A stretch of DNA of 64,000 nucleotides from Scatomorpha gallistercoris. GTDB lineage: Bacteria; Bacillota; Clostridia; Oscillospirales; Oscillospiraceae. Both the position numbers and the translations under genes were made by a program. Where the stretch lies: positions 1-64,000 of the forward strand of contig DVFX01000028.1 in NCBI GenBank assembly GCA_018713005.1, in the 5' to 3' direction. The notes beneath the pieces were generated by a model. That model was not told where the DNA came from. It worked only from the letters and a program-made list of their open reading frames with translations, and made no database searches. Of this stretch, positions 1-9,220 are shown in pieces. How positions within the stretch are numbered: the first letter of the stretch is position 1; each line of letters starts with the position of its first letter.

Positions 1-1020
1 AGCGACTACGCCGCGATTGTGCCGTCCGCGAGCTTACCGATATTTCTATCCACGCTCCCCGTGAGGGGAGCGACTCCGTTCATGCGACCACCCCCAGGGA
101 GGTCAGGCATTTCTATCCACGCTCCCCGTGAGGGGAGCGACCACCTCGCGCCCCATATCGGTGCGGATAGTCTCATTTCTATCCACGCTCCCCGTGAGGG
201 GAGCGACCCCGCAACCTTGTAGCCATCGAGAGTCACCTGATTATTTCTATCCACGCTCCCCGTGAGGGGAGCGACCTGTCAAGCAGCTTCTGCCGCCCCT
301 CGGGTGAGCTATTTCTATCCACGCTCCCCGTGAGGGGAGCGACAGCACAACGTGTCCCATGCCTCCGGCGCACAAAGAATTTCTATCCACGCTCCCCGTG
401 AGGGGAGCGACCAATAGCCTGTTCAAGCTCCGCCTCACGGGTCTGATTTCTATCCACGCTCCCCGTGAGGGGAGCGACCAGAATTTGCGGTCATGTCCCA
501 CCTGCCGTATCTTATTTCTATCCACGCTCCCCGTGAGGGGAGCGACGGGAGGCTCGTTATCACGGAGGGACAGATTGATAGATTTCTATCCACGCTCCCC
601 GTGAGGGGAGCGACCTCAACCGCTATGTGCTCACAGTCGGCATTGACATTTCTATCCACGCTCCCCGTGAGGGGAGCGACTGCCGTTCCATTTGCACCAT
701 TCACACTAGATAGGGCATTTCTATCCACGCTCCCCGTGAGGGGAGCGACCAGTGCTTGGGAATATCCAACCATATTTCACGCTATATTTCTATCCACGCT
801 CCCCGTGAGGGGAGCGACGGCAGACGTTGCGTCCGCCGGGCTGATACTCGTTATTTCTATCCACGCTCCCCGTGAGGGGAGCGACCATAGCCGGTTGGAT
901 ATGGGTCACAGGTAAAACACATTTCTATCCACGCTCCCCGTGAGGGGAGCGACTACACCTTTTACGCTTTAAGCGTAATTAGTAGGCATTTCTATCCACG
1001 CTCCCCGTGAGGGGAGCGAC
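1..1020 (-). CRISPR. Type I-C CRISPR array, leader-proximal part
   Basis: Fifteen full repeats of 33 bp are visible, starting at 42, 109, 175, 243, 311, 379, 446, 514, 582, 648, 717, 786, 853, 921 and 988, plus the last 6 bases of another at 1-6. All look identical by eye. The 15 spacers are 33-36 bp. Read on the minus strand the repeat begins GTCGCTCCCC, forms an 8-bp stem with a 4-nt loop and ends TGGATAGAAAT, the usual I-C form. Because the cas genes lie to the right and run leftward, the leader is taken to be on the right, so the spacer at 954-987 should be the newest. The old end lies outside the window. Confidence 0.98.
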
Positions 1021-1180
1021 AGCAAATTGAGACAAATTGACGTCGCCAATTTGCAAACAAACTAGATACAACAAACAGCAAAGCCCGGAGCCGCGGCAAA
1101 TAATTTGCTTATAATGGCGATTGTCGGGCCTCAAACCGGTGCGAAGCTGCCGGGCAACTCCTGAGCACTTGCTCTTCGCA
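1021..1180 (-). promoter_or_regulatory. CRISPR leader region
   Basis: This gap between the stop of cas2 and the first repeat is the expected position of the leader, which drives array transcription and directs spacer insertion. It is moderately AT-rich beside the array (1021-1080). No convincing -35/-10 pair was found; a weak TTGAGG (1134-1129) lies only 15 bp from TATAAG (1113-1108). No open reading frame of note is present. Confidence 0.6.
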
Positions 1181-1471
1181 CTATAGAAGAAGGATGTCAT
1201 CCTGAGCCCACTGCGGGCTTATGCCTATGTGCTCGACCTTGCTTTTGTAATTGCTGCCCAGCTGATAAAACCTCAGGCTGTCGTGCGCCGGGTCTATCAA
1301 TGAGACAAGCTTGTTCTTAAAAACGGCGTATTGCGCGGCGTCGAGTATGCACTCAAACACTGAATTCTGAACGCGCTGCCCGTAATCCACGCATGACTTT
1401 GCAACTTTGCGCAGCCTGCGCCGGCCGGCGGCAGTCTCTGTATTTACGTCATAAGTGACTAAGACGAGCAT
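1181..1471 (-). CDS. cas2: CRISPR-associated endonuclease Cas2
   Basis: Cas2 is the small ferredoxin-fold subunit of the Cas1-Cas2 spacer integration complex. The 96-residue product starts MLVLVTYDVNTE, with the beta-strand and conserved Asp typical of type I-C Cas2, and ends in a strand containing VEHIGI. The open frame extends upstream, but this ATG is preceded by GGAAGTGAGG and gives normal family length. It lies 7 bp after cas1, last in the cas operon and next to the array leader. Confidence 0.95.
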   Translation of the reverse strand: MLVLVTYDVNTETAAGRRRLRKVAKSCVDYGQRVQNSVFECILDAAQYAVFKNKLVSLIDPAHDSLRFYQLGSNYKSKVEHIGISPQWAQDDILLL

Positions 1472-1478
1472 GCCGGCC

Positions 1479-2510
1479 TCACTTCCAGAAAAACGGCGGA
1501 TAACGCTCCAGGTCGCCGCGCAATGTCCTGGCAAGCAGCAGCGCCTGCACATACGGCACGAGTCCCCACTGGACTTTCTCGCCCAAAAACGGGTGCGTTA
1601 TGAACTCCTGGCGGCGTTTTTGCCATGCGCTCAAAAACACACGGCGGCCCTCATCAGTGAGCAGCACAGCGCCGTTTTCCTGGCTGCGGCAGTGCGAGGC
1701 GGTGAGTATCTTCTGATTCACGCAGGACAGGACGAACCTGTCCGCATATACGCACCTGAGCTCTTCCATGAGGTCGAGCGCCAGGCTTGCCCTGCCCGGC
1801 CTGGGCCTGTGCAGCAAACCAACGTAGGGGTCAAGCCCGACGCCATCAAGCGCCGCGGCGCAGTCGCGGGCCAGGAGGGAGTACGCAAAGCTCAGCAGAG
1901 CGTTTATGGGGTCGAGGGGCGGGCGTCGGCTCCTCTCGGTGAACGAGAACACGTCGCGCTGCTGCAGAATCAGGCTGTCGAAGCCGGAGAAATACCTCTG
2001 TGCCGCCTCGCCTTCTATACCCAGCAGTTCATCCGGCGTCTCGCACTCCTCGACGCGCACAAGGGCGGCGGCCAGCTGGGCGGACAGCTCCTTCAGGCGT
2101 TCGACCGGCACACGCATGGGGTGGTCCCTTGTGGCGCGTTCGAGTACCCAGCGGGCGTTATAGATTTTGCCCAGGATGAAGCCCTTGGCCAGCCGAAGGC
2201 TCTCGTATGGGGAGTCAGACGCGCGGTACTGCGCCTGACGCAGCAGGACATTGCCGCGTTCCTCGCCTACAGTGCGTGCGAGGAACCTGCCTCGAGGTGT
2301 GAAAAAGGCCAGGTCGACGCCGCGTTTGGCGCAGGCGCCCATGAGCGCGGGGGAAGCGCCGGGGTAGGCAAAGGTGAGAATGCCCTCAAGCGTGTGCAGC
2401 GGGAAACGCGCGACCTCCTCGCGCTCGCGGCTGACGACCACGTTTTCGCCATCAAGGCTGAGGTAGCTGTCCTCGGTGAGGACAAAGAGCGTGTTCAACA
2501 GCTTTCTCAT
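1479..2510 (-). CDS. cas1: CRISPR-associated endonuclease Cas1 (type I-C)
   Basis: Cas1 is the integrase that inserts new spacers at the leader end. The 343-residue protein is full length for I-C Cas1. Metal-binding residues are visible as Glu in GIEGEAAQRYF (about residue 165), His in YVGLLHRPRPGR and the following acidic residues in LALDLMEELR. It overlaps the end of cas4 by 4 bp, so the adaptation genes cas4-cas1-cas2 are probably translationally coupled. Confidence 0.97.
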   Translation of the reverse strand: MRKLLNTLFVLTEDSYLSLDGENVVVSREREEVARFPLHTLEGILTFAYPGASPALMGACAKRGVDLAFFTPRGRFLARTVGEERGNVLLRQAQYRASDSPYESLRLAKGFILGKIYNARWVLERATRDHPMRVPVERLKELSAQLAAALVRVEECETPDELLGIEGEAAQRYFSGFDSLILQQRDVFSFTERSRRPPLDPINALLSFAYSLLARDCAAALDGVGLDPYVGLLHRPRPGRASLALDLMEELRCVYADRFVLSCVNQKILTASHCRSQENGAVLLTDEGRRVFLSAWQKRRQEFITHPFLGEKVQWGLVPYVQALLLARTLRGDLERYPPFFWK

Positions 2511-3178
2511 ATGCCACCCCCTATAGCTTCGTCGATGTGCTCGCGTACATATTTGCCGCTGTCGCCGCGCCTGTACAGGGACGGCAGGCAGAGCTCTTTC
2601 AAAGAGCAGGCATTGCAGTGCTTGCCGGGCTTTACCTTAGGCGTATAGCTGCGGCGAAAGTATTCGTTCATCTCTTGGGCCATGTCCGCGGCCTTGGCCC
2701 TGAGCTCGGGTGATATATCCACATACTCGCGGCGGCGGGACGAGGCATAGAATATGGCTCCGCGAGGCACGTCGCAGGAGAGCATTTCCTCGAGCGCCAT
2801 GGCCTGGGCGCACAGCTGCAGCCTGTCCGCGTCATTTTCCTTGCTGGTGCCGTGTTTGTATTCTACAGGCATGGGCAGCCACTTACCCTCGCGGCCATAG
2901 AGCTCCACGCCGTCCTCATCGGCGCGGAACTCCACCACGTCGCACTCGCCGCTCAGCCGCAGCCGGTGTGAGACTACTCGCATGCTGCGGATTATCAAAA
3001 GGCCGCCGCGCTTTTCGCTGAGCGTATCGTCGTGGGCGCGCTCATGCTCCAGCCGCCCTTCGGCGGTGCGGAGGTTTTCGCTCCACTGCTGCTCCAGATA
3101 CACGAGCGCCCACTGCCTCCGGCAAAAGCTGAAGTGCTGTATGCCGGCGAGCTGCAAATAATCCTCACTCTCCGTCAT
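2507..3178 (-). CDS. cas4: CRISPR-associated exonuclease Cas4
   Basis: Cas4 trims prespacers and helps select those with a correct PAM, together with Cas1-Cas2. The RecB-like nuclease core is visible as GECDVVEF, then MPVEYKHG, then QLCAQAMALEEM. Iron-sulfur cysteines are present in FCRRQW near the N-terminus and CNACSLKELC near the C-terminus. An upstream ATG would add 11 residues. The start chosen here (MTESEDYLQL) overlaps the end of cas7 by 14 bp and has GGAAG upstream, giving 223 residues. Confidence 0.94.
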   Translation of the reverse strand: MTESEDYLQLAGIQHFSFCRRQWALVYLEQQWSENLRTAEGRLEHERAHDDTLSEKRGGLLIIRSMRVVSHRLRLSGECDVVEFRADEDGVELYGREGKWLPMPVEYKHGTSKENDADRLQLCAQAMALEEMLSCDVPRGAIFYASSRRREYVDISPELRAKAADMAQEMNEYFRRSYTPKVKPGKHCNACSLKELCLPSLYRRGDSGKYVREHIDEAIGGGI

Positions 3179-4007
3179 AGACTTCCACTGCGAGGCCGGG
3201 GAGCTCTCCACAGGTTATGGTGTAGTCGTCTATGCCGCGGGGAGTGTCGGACGTGGCCTCTACTTTGAGCAGCCGGTGGACCTTGGCGGAGGAATACTGA
3301 CCGTTTTTGCAGTTGTGCTTCCACCAGTAGAGCCGCAAAACCTCCATGCTGCCGTCCGGACGGGCGGAGGACACGTCGTTTTCAAAGAGCGAGACGAGAG
3401 CCTTCTTTATGACCTCGGCGTCCTCGTCGGAGAAGCCGGTCTTTTCGGCCAGCTGGCAGTTGATGCTGCCGAAGGTGGTGTACAGGCCGAAGTTTACGCG
3501 GTGCTTCATGCCCATGGTGTCGCTGGACTTCTTGGCTGCGGGCTCACTGTTGACGCTCTTGGTTATCTGAACGCTGTTGATTTCGATGGGGTCTGCGCTG
3601 AACGCGGGGTGGATGGACACAGGACCGCGCACGCCTACAGATACGCCGTCGTCTTTGCTGCCCTTGAAGGCGAACACCTGACCGAAGCTGCGAACGTCGA
3701 GCCAGGTCTCGCAGGCAATGCGCGCGTACTCGTCCTTGTCCTTGGTTTTGAGCTCCTTGACGGCCTCGGCGCGCTCTTTTAGTGAGTGGAAGCCGTCGGT
3801 GGCGCGGTCGTCGGACTGCACGAATACGCACTCGCCCATGTCCATCATACGGTTGCGAATCTTGCGCTTGAGGCAGACGTCGGATATCTCGCCGTGACCG
3901 TCGTAGGTCTCGCGCGGGCGGTTGCCGTTGAGCGGATCGCCGTTGGGGTTGGCGTGGTTGACGGCGATGACGAGGGCAAAGTCTATCTTATTCTGAAGAG
4001 CTGACAT
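3165..4007 (-). CDS. cas7: Type I-C Cascade backbone Cas7 (Csd2)
   Basis: Cas7 coats the crRNA and forms the backbone of the type I-C interference complex. The product (280 residues, start MSALQNKIDF) carries the Csd2/Csh2 signature NPNGDPLNGNRPRE near the N-terminus. The start is fixed by AAGGAGG nine bases upstream; the longer frame begins before that site and is rejected. The gene lies 20 bp after cas8c and overlaps cas4, in the standard I-C order. Confidence 0.96.
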   Translation of the reverse strand: MSALQNKIDFALVIAVNHANPNGDPLNGNRPRETYDGHGEISDVCLKRKIRNRMMDMGECVFVQSDDRATDGFHSLKERAEAVKELKTKDKDEYARIACETWLDVRSFGQVFAFKGSKDDGVSVGVRGPVSIHPAFSADPIEINSVQITKSVNSEPAAKKSSDTMGMKHRVNFGLYTTFGSINCQLAEKTGFSDEDAEVIKKALVSLFENDVSSARPDGSMEVLRLYWWKHNCKNGQYSSAKVHRLLKVEATSDTPRGIDDYTITCGELPGLAVEVYDGE

Positions 4008-4027
4008 TTTAATTATCCTCCTTATTT

Positions 4028-5965
4028 TCAAGCTTCGCTGCCGTCGTCGCCGGCGGCCTTGTCTTTCTTTGAGGTGAAGAAGTACTGTTTCTGGCTGGCG
4101 TAGCCCAGAAGATAGAGCTCATCGAGCGGCTTGTTGTTGTAGTCCTCGAACGGTATGCTGTCTATCAGCTCGAGCATTTTGTTGTACGCATAGGTGCTCT
4201 GGCCGTTCTTGATGAGCCGGGAGACGTAGGGCGCGAGCTGCCGCTCCAGCTCCTTGCAGGACTTGGCCGGGTGCTGGGTGAACGCAACCTCCATGCGCTG
4301 GGCGTTGGTGGGCCGGCGGTCGGCGGATTTGACGGCGCCGCTGTTCTCGGCGCAGAACTCTGTGTAGTCGGCGCAGGCCAGTATCCGCCCGAACACATAG
4401 CTGCGGCTGGGATAACCCTCTTTCAAAGCCATATTGTAATCCTCCTTCAAGTTCCGGTTGTGGCAGCCGCGCACCAGTGCGCAGGCGATGCTCCTGACCT
4501 TTTGAGCTTCATAGTATTCGTAGGCCGCCGAGTTTGATGCCCTGCGGGCGGCGGAGAGCATGATGTCCCGCGGCAGACACTTGCCTTCCGTGATGCAGGC
4601 CAGCAGGCGCTCAATGGTCTGGCTGACCAGCTTCTCATCCGCATTTTCGCCGTAAGCGGCCCTGGCTATGTCGGCGGGCGAGGGCGCGCCGTAGAATGAG
4701 ACGGGGATGTACTTTTTCTTTCCGTCCTTCTCTGTATGTATCCTGCGGTAATTGTGCCGCCAGGCAAAGGTTTCGTGCCAGTCGAGCACGTTTTTGATGA
4801 GCTGGGAGCTGTCCAGCTCGCGGTAGTACTTGACGGACATGCGCCCCGGCGTGGCGGAGTCGAGCACCATGACGCTTATCTTTGTATGCTTGCCCAGCTC
4901 GGCTCTGTATCCGCTGGCGGCTTTGTTGAAAAGCTGCGCGAAGGCGGTCCTCGTCGTGTCAACCGTGACCTGTTCCTGACTCGAGACCGCCTCGGCGAGG
5001 TCGTCCTCGCCGGCAAAGTCGACCGAGTCCCAGGTGGGGGCCGGTACATCCTCGTTCTCGGTGCCCCAGACGAGTATCGTCTGGCTGCCGTTGTATATGC
5101 CCTGCTTGCCGATGAGCCAGCGCAGGGCGCTGTGTGCCTTCTGCGTGGTTTCGTAGCCTATGTGCAGCGCCTGCTTTGCGTCGTCGAAGCGCTCGCCGCG
5201 GAAGGTGAAGTTGGCGGAGTCGTTGCTGGAGATCAGTTTCGCCTTGTCTCCGGCGTTGCGTATCTTATACGGGCTGAGCTGAGAGAGCGGCATTTTCCTG
5301 CCGGTCACGAAGCATGTGCCCACGTCGCTGAACTGAGAGGTGTAGTAGTCAATCCAGCTTAGCTTCGTCTGCTCGTCCTCGTGGAGCCCTGTTCCGCCGA
5401 CGCGCCAGCGGACGAAGCACTCGGTCTCGTCGGCAAGCAGCGACGCTATTTCCGGGGCCTCGCCGCTGTATTTCTTCCAGTTGGTTACCAGCTTGCCGTC
5501 CTCGCCTGTGACAAGCACCCTGTAGTTCACCAGGTCTGAGATGAGAGTGCCGCTCTTGACATATGTAAGCACGGCCCGCAGCTTGCCGCTGCCGTATTCG
5601 GAGTCACACCAGGCCTCAAGCTGGCTGATGTATTCGTTATATTTGCTGTCCTTACGGCCACCAAAGGCCTGGTAGTCGGCTGCGACGTACTGCAGCTTGT
5701 CGGCGAGCGGATGCGGGATGAAGCCCGAGGTGCGGGAGCCGGACCTCTCTGTGCATGGTATGACGGTCGTGGCCTCGTCCGGCCTGAGCACATGCGCCGA
5801 CAGGAACTCGCCGCCGTCCGACAGGCTGACCTCAACCTGGGCCTTTTGAGTAGTGTGTCCGACCGGCAGCAGTACCGCTGCCTCACGCTCTCCGCGGTAG
5901 GACGGCTTGCCGACTTCGCCTAGGTTTTTCTCATATACCTCATAGCAGCGCTCAATCCAGCCCAT
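4028..5965 (-). CDS. cas8c: Type I-C Cascade large subunit Cas8c (Csd1)
   Basis: Cas8c recognises the PAM and recruits Cas3. The protein has 645 residues, somewhat long for Csd1. It opens MGWIERCYEVYEKNLGE and has the Csd1-like N-terminal half, with ILVWGTENEDVPAP in the middle, followed by a helical C-terminal part rich in short helices. Identification rests on this plus its fixed position between cas5c and cas7. It overlaps cas5c by 14 bp. In many I-C systems an internal start also makes Cas11c from the 3' part of this gene; that start was not identified here. Confidence 0.95.
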   Translation of the reverse strand: MGWIERCYEVYEKNLGEVGKPSYRGEREAAVLLPVGHTTQKAQVEVSLSDGGEFLSAHVLRPDEATTVIPCTERSGSRTSGFIPHPLADKLQYVAADYQAFGGRKDSKYNEYISQLEAWCDSEYGSGKLRAVLTYVKSGTLISDLVNYRVLVTGEDGKLVTNWKKYSGEAPEIASLLADETECFVRWRVGGTGLHEDEQTKLSWIDYYTSQFSDVGTCFVTGRKMPLSQLSPYKIRNAGDKAKLISSNDSANFTFRGERFDDAKQALHIGYETTQKAHSALRWLIGKQGIYNGSQTILVWGTENEDVPAPTWDSVDFAGEDDLAEAVSSQEQVTVDTTRTAFAQLFNKAASGYRAELGKHTKISVMVLDSATPGRMSVKYYRELDSSQLIKNVLDWHETFAWRHNYRRIHTEKDGKKKYIPVSFYGAPSPADIARAAYGENADEKLVSQTIERLLACITEGKCLPRDIMLSAARRASNSAAYEYYEAQKVRSIACALVRGCHNRNLKEDYNMALKEGYPSRSYVFGRILACADYTEFCAENSGAVKSADRRPTNAQRMEVAFTQHPAKSCKELERQLAPYVSRLIKNGQSTYAYNKMLELIDSIPFEDYNNKPLDELYLLGYASQKQYFFTSKKDKAAGDDGSEA

Positions 5966-6704
5966 CGTATCCGACCTCCTTTGCCAGCTCGGTCACCGGT
6001 GAGAAATTTTTGCCGCTTGTGAAGGTTTTACGGCTGCGATGAGCTATCTGTTCTACAACGGGGCAGTCCTCCGGGCGGCAGAAGTCTATAGTTCCGCCGT
6101 GCATAACGGGGCGCCACAGCCTCATTTTCAGTACGCCGTCCTCGCCCTCGTCGGGGTAGGTGAAGCCGTGGAGCATGAGACCGAGCGGCATGTCGGGCAT
6201 GCCCTCATAATCGCTTTTCCCTTCGTCAAAGACGCAGGGCTCGACATAGCCCTGGCACTCCCGCGCACCCAGATAGATGTCGCGCCGCCCGCCGCGCTCA
6301 ATCATGCGCCTGGCAATGAAAAAGTGCTTGTTTTCGTCCCGGTCACCGGCCAAATCCGGCCTGTGTTCGTTCCACTCGAAGTGTGCGCGCAGCCGGTACT
6401 CCACGTTTACAAGGTAGGTGTAATAAGACAGGTCGTTTTTCACGCCGTTGTCATTTTTGCTTTTCGGAGCATATAACAGTGTTCGTGTGCCCTTGCTCTC
6501 AGTCTCAATCGTGTTCATTATGCGGACTGAGTCCGGGTGCCAGGCGAAGGTAGGCTTCCAGTAACAGCTCTCGAGTATGCCCTTGAGCGCCTCGTAGGTC
6601 GGTACCGGGTAACTGCACTTTTCGCCTCCGACACGGGTTATGGGCTCGCTGAAGAGGGCGTAGCGCCCCCAAATGCGCAGCTCCACAGAGTTTTTAAACC
6701 GCAA
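5952..6704 (-). CDS. cas5c: Cas5c (Cas5d), type I-C crRNA-processing endonuclease
   Basis: In type I-C systems Cas5c replaces Cas6: it cuts the repeat hairpin and stays bound to the 5' handle. The 250-residue protein shows the Cas5 N-terminal strand ELRIWGRYALFSEP and the following YPVPTYEALKGILESCYW region. The C-terminal half has IYLGARECQGYVEP, typical of the family. No cas6 is present, which agrees with this role. It would also be the nuclease expected to process the repeat-like RNA at 9227-9326. Confidence 0.96.
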   Translation of the reverse strand: MRFKNSVELRIWGRYALFSEPITRVGGEKCSYPVPTYEALKGILESCYWKPTFAWHPDSVRIMNTIETESKGTRTLLYAPKSKNDNGVKNDLSYYTYLVNVEYRLRAHFEWNEHRPDLAGDRDENKHFFIARRMIERGGRRDIYLGARECQGYVEPCVFDEGKSDYEGMPDMPLGLMLHGFTYPDEGEDGVLKMRLWRPVMHGGTIDFCRPEDCPVVEQIAHRSRKTFTSGKNFSPVTELAKEVGYDGLD

Positions 6705-6720
6705 ATCGCTTCCTCCTTTC

Positions 6721-9069
6721 CTATTGGAACATCGGTTCTAACGGCAGAGGGTCAAACACCACGCCCGACCCTTCTGAGTCATAATAGTTGCCCTGAAGTA
6801 CCATCACCGTGCCGTCCAGCTCAACGGCCACAGCGCCGTCAAGCTTGTGCAGCTCACTGTTGCTGAGCTGTACGGTGTAGGCCTCCAGCTGCCGAAGCAG
6901 CTCCGGAGAGCGCTCGCCGGAGAGCAGCCGGCCTATGAGCTCCTTGCCGGCGCCATACGGCACAAGTACGCCCCGCTTTTCGTCGGATATGGCCTCAAAC
7001 GCACCCTCGGCCGTCTCAAAAGCCTGGTGCATGGTGAACGTTTGCACTTTCCTGCCGGCCCCTGCTGCGGCCTTCATGCCTTTCTCGTTTACGGTCAGCA
7101 GGTCGACCAGGCTGAAAGAGATGCCGGAAGAGTCTTGTTGGTACTCCATCTCCTTTTCTATCGACATCTGCGAGTAGAGCAGCTCGTAGTACCTGTCTAT
7201 GGCGTCGACCCCTAGCCAGTCTGTGTCCTCGGGCATGGCCTCGAGCAGCCTGCGCATGGCCTGCTTTGCCTCGTCAATCTCCTTTAGATAGGAGAGCTTT
7301 TCGTCACAGTCAACTATGTACAGCGTGCCCAGGCCGTCGCCGTGGCGGTTGCTGCGGCCGCCGGTCTGGATGGCGTTCACCAGACCGGCCATGGAGCGCA
7401 CGGCGCAGTCGAAGCTCAAATCCACGCCCGCTTCGATGAGCTGGGTGCTCACGCACACGACGCGCTCTCTGCCAAGCAGGACTTCAAGCTGCCGGATGAC
7501 GTCGCTGCGGTGGGCGGAGCACATCCACGTAGTCAGGCAGAACAGGTGTACATCGCTGTCAAGCCGCCCTCGCAGCTCATTGTACAGGCCCACGGCGCCG
7601 GGTTTGGTGTTCATGACCACGAGCGTACTGCGGCACTTATCGCTGAGCTCGCTTACGAATCCGGCGAGCTCCGGTATTGTCATGGCGCCGTGCAGGCACC
7701 TGCTGACGTCGCAGTTGACCCGCTTGAGTTTGGCGAATATGTCGCGGTAGTCCGGTACAATGTCGCAGTTTTCGGACAGCATCAGAGGGTGCTTGAGTTC
7801 GCCCAGCGCGGGCTGGGTGGCCGTGCAGAGGATAATTACACAGCCGAACAGCTCGGCGAGTGTGTTGACCGCCAGATTGAAGAGGTATGTATGCTTGAGC
7901 GGCAGCGCCTGCACCTCGTCGAACAGCAGCACGGAACCCGTGAGCGAGGCCATGCGCCTGACGTTGTGCCGGGGTGCGGCAAATGCCGTATCCAGAAACT
8001 GGACCATCGTGCTGCAAATCACGGGACAGCCCTCCCAGCGGCTGGAATACATCTGGTAGTTTGCCTCATCCCCGGCCTCGGCTATGAAGTCGGAGTGGTG
8101 CTCGAGCACGTTTTCATCCCCTATAGCCTCCCGTATCCGGCCGGCGTTCTGGCCGGTGATGGACTTGAAGGGGGCAAAGTAGAATATGTGCCGGGCGTTT
8201 ATGCTCCGCGCGGCATTCAGGCAGAAGCGCAGCCCGGCGTAGGTCTTTCCCGCTCCGGTCGGCAGGCAGAGCCGGTATATTCCCGGCTTGACCCCTGCTC
8301 CGGCGTCGCGGCAGCGCTCGGACAGCTCCTGACGCAGGCCGTCTATCGGATGGCTGTTGGAGAGCCCGCCGATATGGCTCTCGCCCCGCAGATAGAGCTC
8401 TTCCCACATACGGGCCCTGGCTTCGCGGCCCTCGCGCTCCGGCAGCTCTTTGCCGTCCATGAAGCAGGCGGTGTCCGTCCAGTCCGCGTCTACAAGCGCG
8501 GAGAAGAGAAGGCGCTGCGTGAAGCCGAGGGAAAAGCTGTGCTGAGCTTTATCGGGGTAGAGTCTGTTAAGCTTCAGCCAGAGCTGCCTGACCTCCTGCC
8601 CCGCCGCTTCCAGCAGCGCCTCGGCCTCGTACTCCGGTATGACCTCGGAGAAGAAGCGCTGCATGCACTCGGCATAGTTTTCGTCCGCACTCCCTAGGCG
8701 CAGCTTGTCCTTCCAGCTCTCGTGGCCGAGAGGGGAGAGCATGTCGCAGCGAACCCCGTGGTGGCAGCCTATTGCTATTGCGGCCATCTGCGCGGCCAGA
8801 TACGTGCTGGCCGGCGCCTTGACGGCCCGTTCCATCAACCACCGCATACCGGCGGAGGAGTGGTTCACGCGCTCGTTGGTAAGGCCAAGGATGCGCCGCT
8901 GGACGGACTCTTGGCTCTTGCCTGCGTCGTGCAGCAATCCCGTCAGATATCCCAGCTTCTCCAGGCCGATTATCTTGCAGAGCTCACTGCAAAGTTTAGC
9001 CACGCTTAGGCAGTGTACCGGCAAGGGCTGAATGGCGCCGGTGTCTGGCCGCCTGTGTGCAACAAGCAT
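6721..9069 (-). CDS. cas3: CRISPR-associated helicase-nuclease Cas3 (HD and DEAD domains)
   Basis: Cas3 unwinds and degrades DNA bound by Cascade. The HD nuclease motif LLHDAGKSQ is near residue 47 of the start used here. The helicase has Walker A LPTGAGKT, Walker B/DExx LLFDEVQALP, and motifs V and VI as TQLIEAGVDLSFD and QTGGRSNRHGDG. A longer frame opens at 9099, but AGGAG at 9082-9078 is 8 bases before ATG 9069, so 9069 (MLVAHRRPDTG, 782 residues) is preferred. It is the first gene of the cas operon. Confidence 0.95.
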   Translation of the reverse strand: MLVAHRRPDTGAIQPLPVHCLSVAKLCSELCKIIGLEKLGYLTGLLHDAGKSQESVQRRILGLTNERVNHSSAGMRWLMERAVKAPASTYLAAQMAAIAIGCHHGVRCDMLSPLGHESWKDKLRLGSADENYAECMQRFFSEVIPEYEAEALLEAAGQEVRQLWLKLNRLYPDKAQHSFSLGFTQRLLFSALVDADWTDTACFMDGKELPEREGREARARMWEELYLRGESHIGGLSNSHPIDGLRQELSERCRDAGAGVKPGIYRLCLPTGAGKTYAGLRFCLNAARSINARHIFYFAPFKSITGQNAGRIREAIGDENVLEHHSDFIAEAGDEANYQMYSSRWEGCPVICSTMVQFLDTAFAAPRHNVRRMASLTGSVLLFDEVQALPLKHTYLFNLAVNTLAELFGCVIILCTATQPALGELKHPLMLSENCDIVPDYRDIFAKLKRVNCDVSRCLHGAMTIPELAGFVSELSDKCRSTLVVMNTKPGAVGLYNELRGRLDSDVHLFCLTTWMCSAHRSDVIRQLEVLLGRERVVCVSTQLIEAGVDLSFDCAVRSMAGLVNAIQTGGRSNRHGDGLGTLYIVDCDEKLSYLKEIDEAKQAMRRLLEAMPEDTDWLGVDAIDRYYELLYSQMSIEKEMEYQQDSSGISFSLVDLLTVNEKGMKAAAGAGRKVQTFTMHQAFETAEGAFEAISDEKRGVLVPYGAGKELIGRLLSGERSPELLRQLEAYTVQLSNSELHKLDGAVAVELDGTVMVLQGNYYDSEGSGVVFDPLPLEPMFQ

Positions 9070-9083
9070 TCTCATCACTCCTA

Positions 9084-9103
9084 TTTGTTTTAGTATCATT
9101 GTA
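9084..9103 (+). other. Candidate binding site of the solo guide RNA in the cas3 leader
   Basis: Positions 9087-9103 match the guide of the repeat-like RNA (first 17 nt from 9276) at 15 of 17 positions. The only mismatches are guide positions 6 and 12, the bases that are flipped out in type I Cascade-guide duplexes. The three bases upstream are TTT (9084-9086), close to the usual I-C PAM TTC. The site is about +10 to +26 of the cas transcript and next to the cas3 ribosome site. The match is seen; the function is inferred. Confidence 0.6.
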
Positions 9104-9112
9104 TTAAATTTT

Positions 9113-9148
9113 ATAACTAAGTATATATCATGTCCACGATGATGTCAA
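9113..9148 (-). promoter_or_regulatory. Promoter of the cas operon
   Basis: A perfect -35 TTGACA (9148-9143) is 17 bp from -10 TATACT (9125-9120) on the minus strand. Transcription should start near 9113, leaving a leader of about 44 nt before cas3 at 9069. The match to the housekeeping consensus is strong, so silencing would need a repressor. The site at 9087-9103, matching the solo guide RNA, lies just downstream of the start. Confidence 0.85.
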
Positions 9149-9191
9149 GAATTATATCCAATTTTGTCGAAATATTCCTTGATAAATTTTG

Positions 9192-9220
9192 TTGCAATGC
9201 TTTATTTACAATGATACAAT
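9192..9220 (+). promoter_or_regulatory. Promoter of the solo CRISPR-repeat RNA
   Basis: TTGCAA (9192-9197) is 17 bp from TACAAT (9215-9220) on the plus strand, divergent from the cas promoter. The predicted start near 9227 is about 15 nt before the repeat-like hairpin at 9242. The -10 box overlaps a second, inverted partial copy of the guide target (9223-9207 minus). Confidence 0.7.

Noticed and set aside
19..915. Several open frames inside the CRISPR array on both strands
   Set aside because: They are made by the repeated 33-bp unit (repeating SIHAPREGSD or VAPLTGSVDRN) and have no ribosome sites. They are a repeat artefact.
1455..2648. Long plus-strand frame of 397 codons opposite cas1
   Set aside because: It is antisense to cas1, has no recognisable domain, and lacks a ribosome site. 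GC-rich sequence leaves long shadow frames.
7342..8697. Plus-strand frame of 451 codons opposite cas3
   Set aside because: Shadow of cas3: no domain and no start signal.
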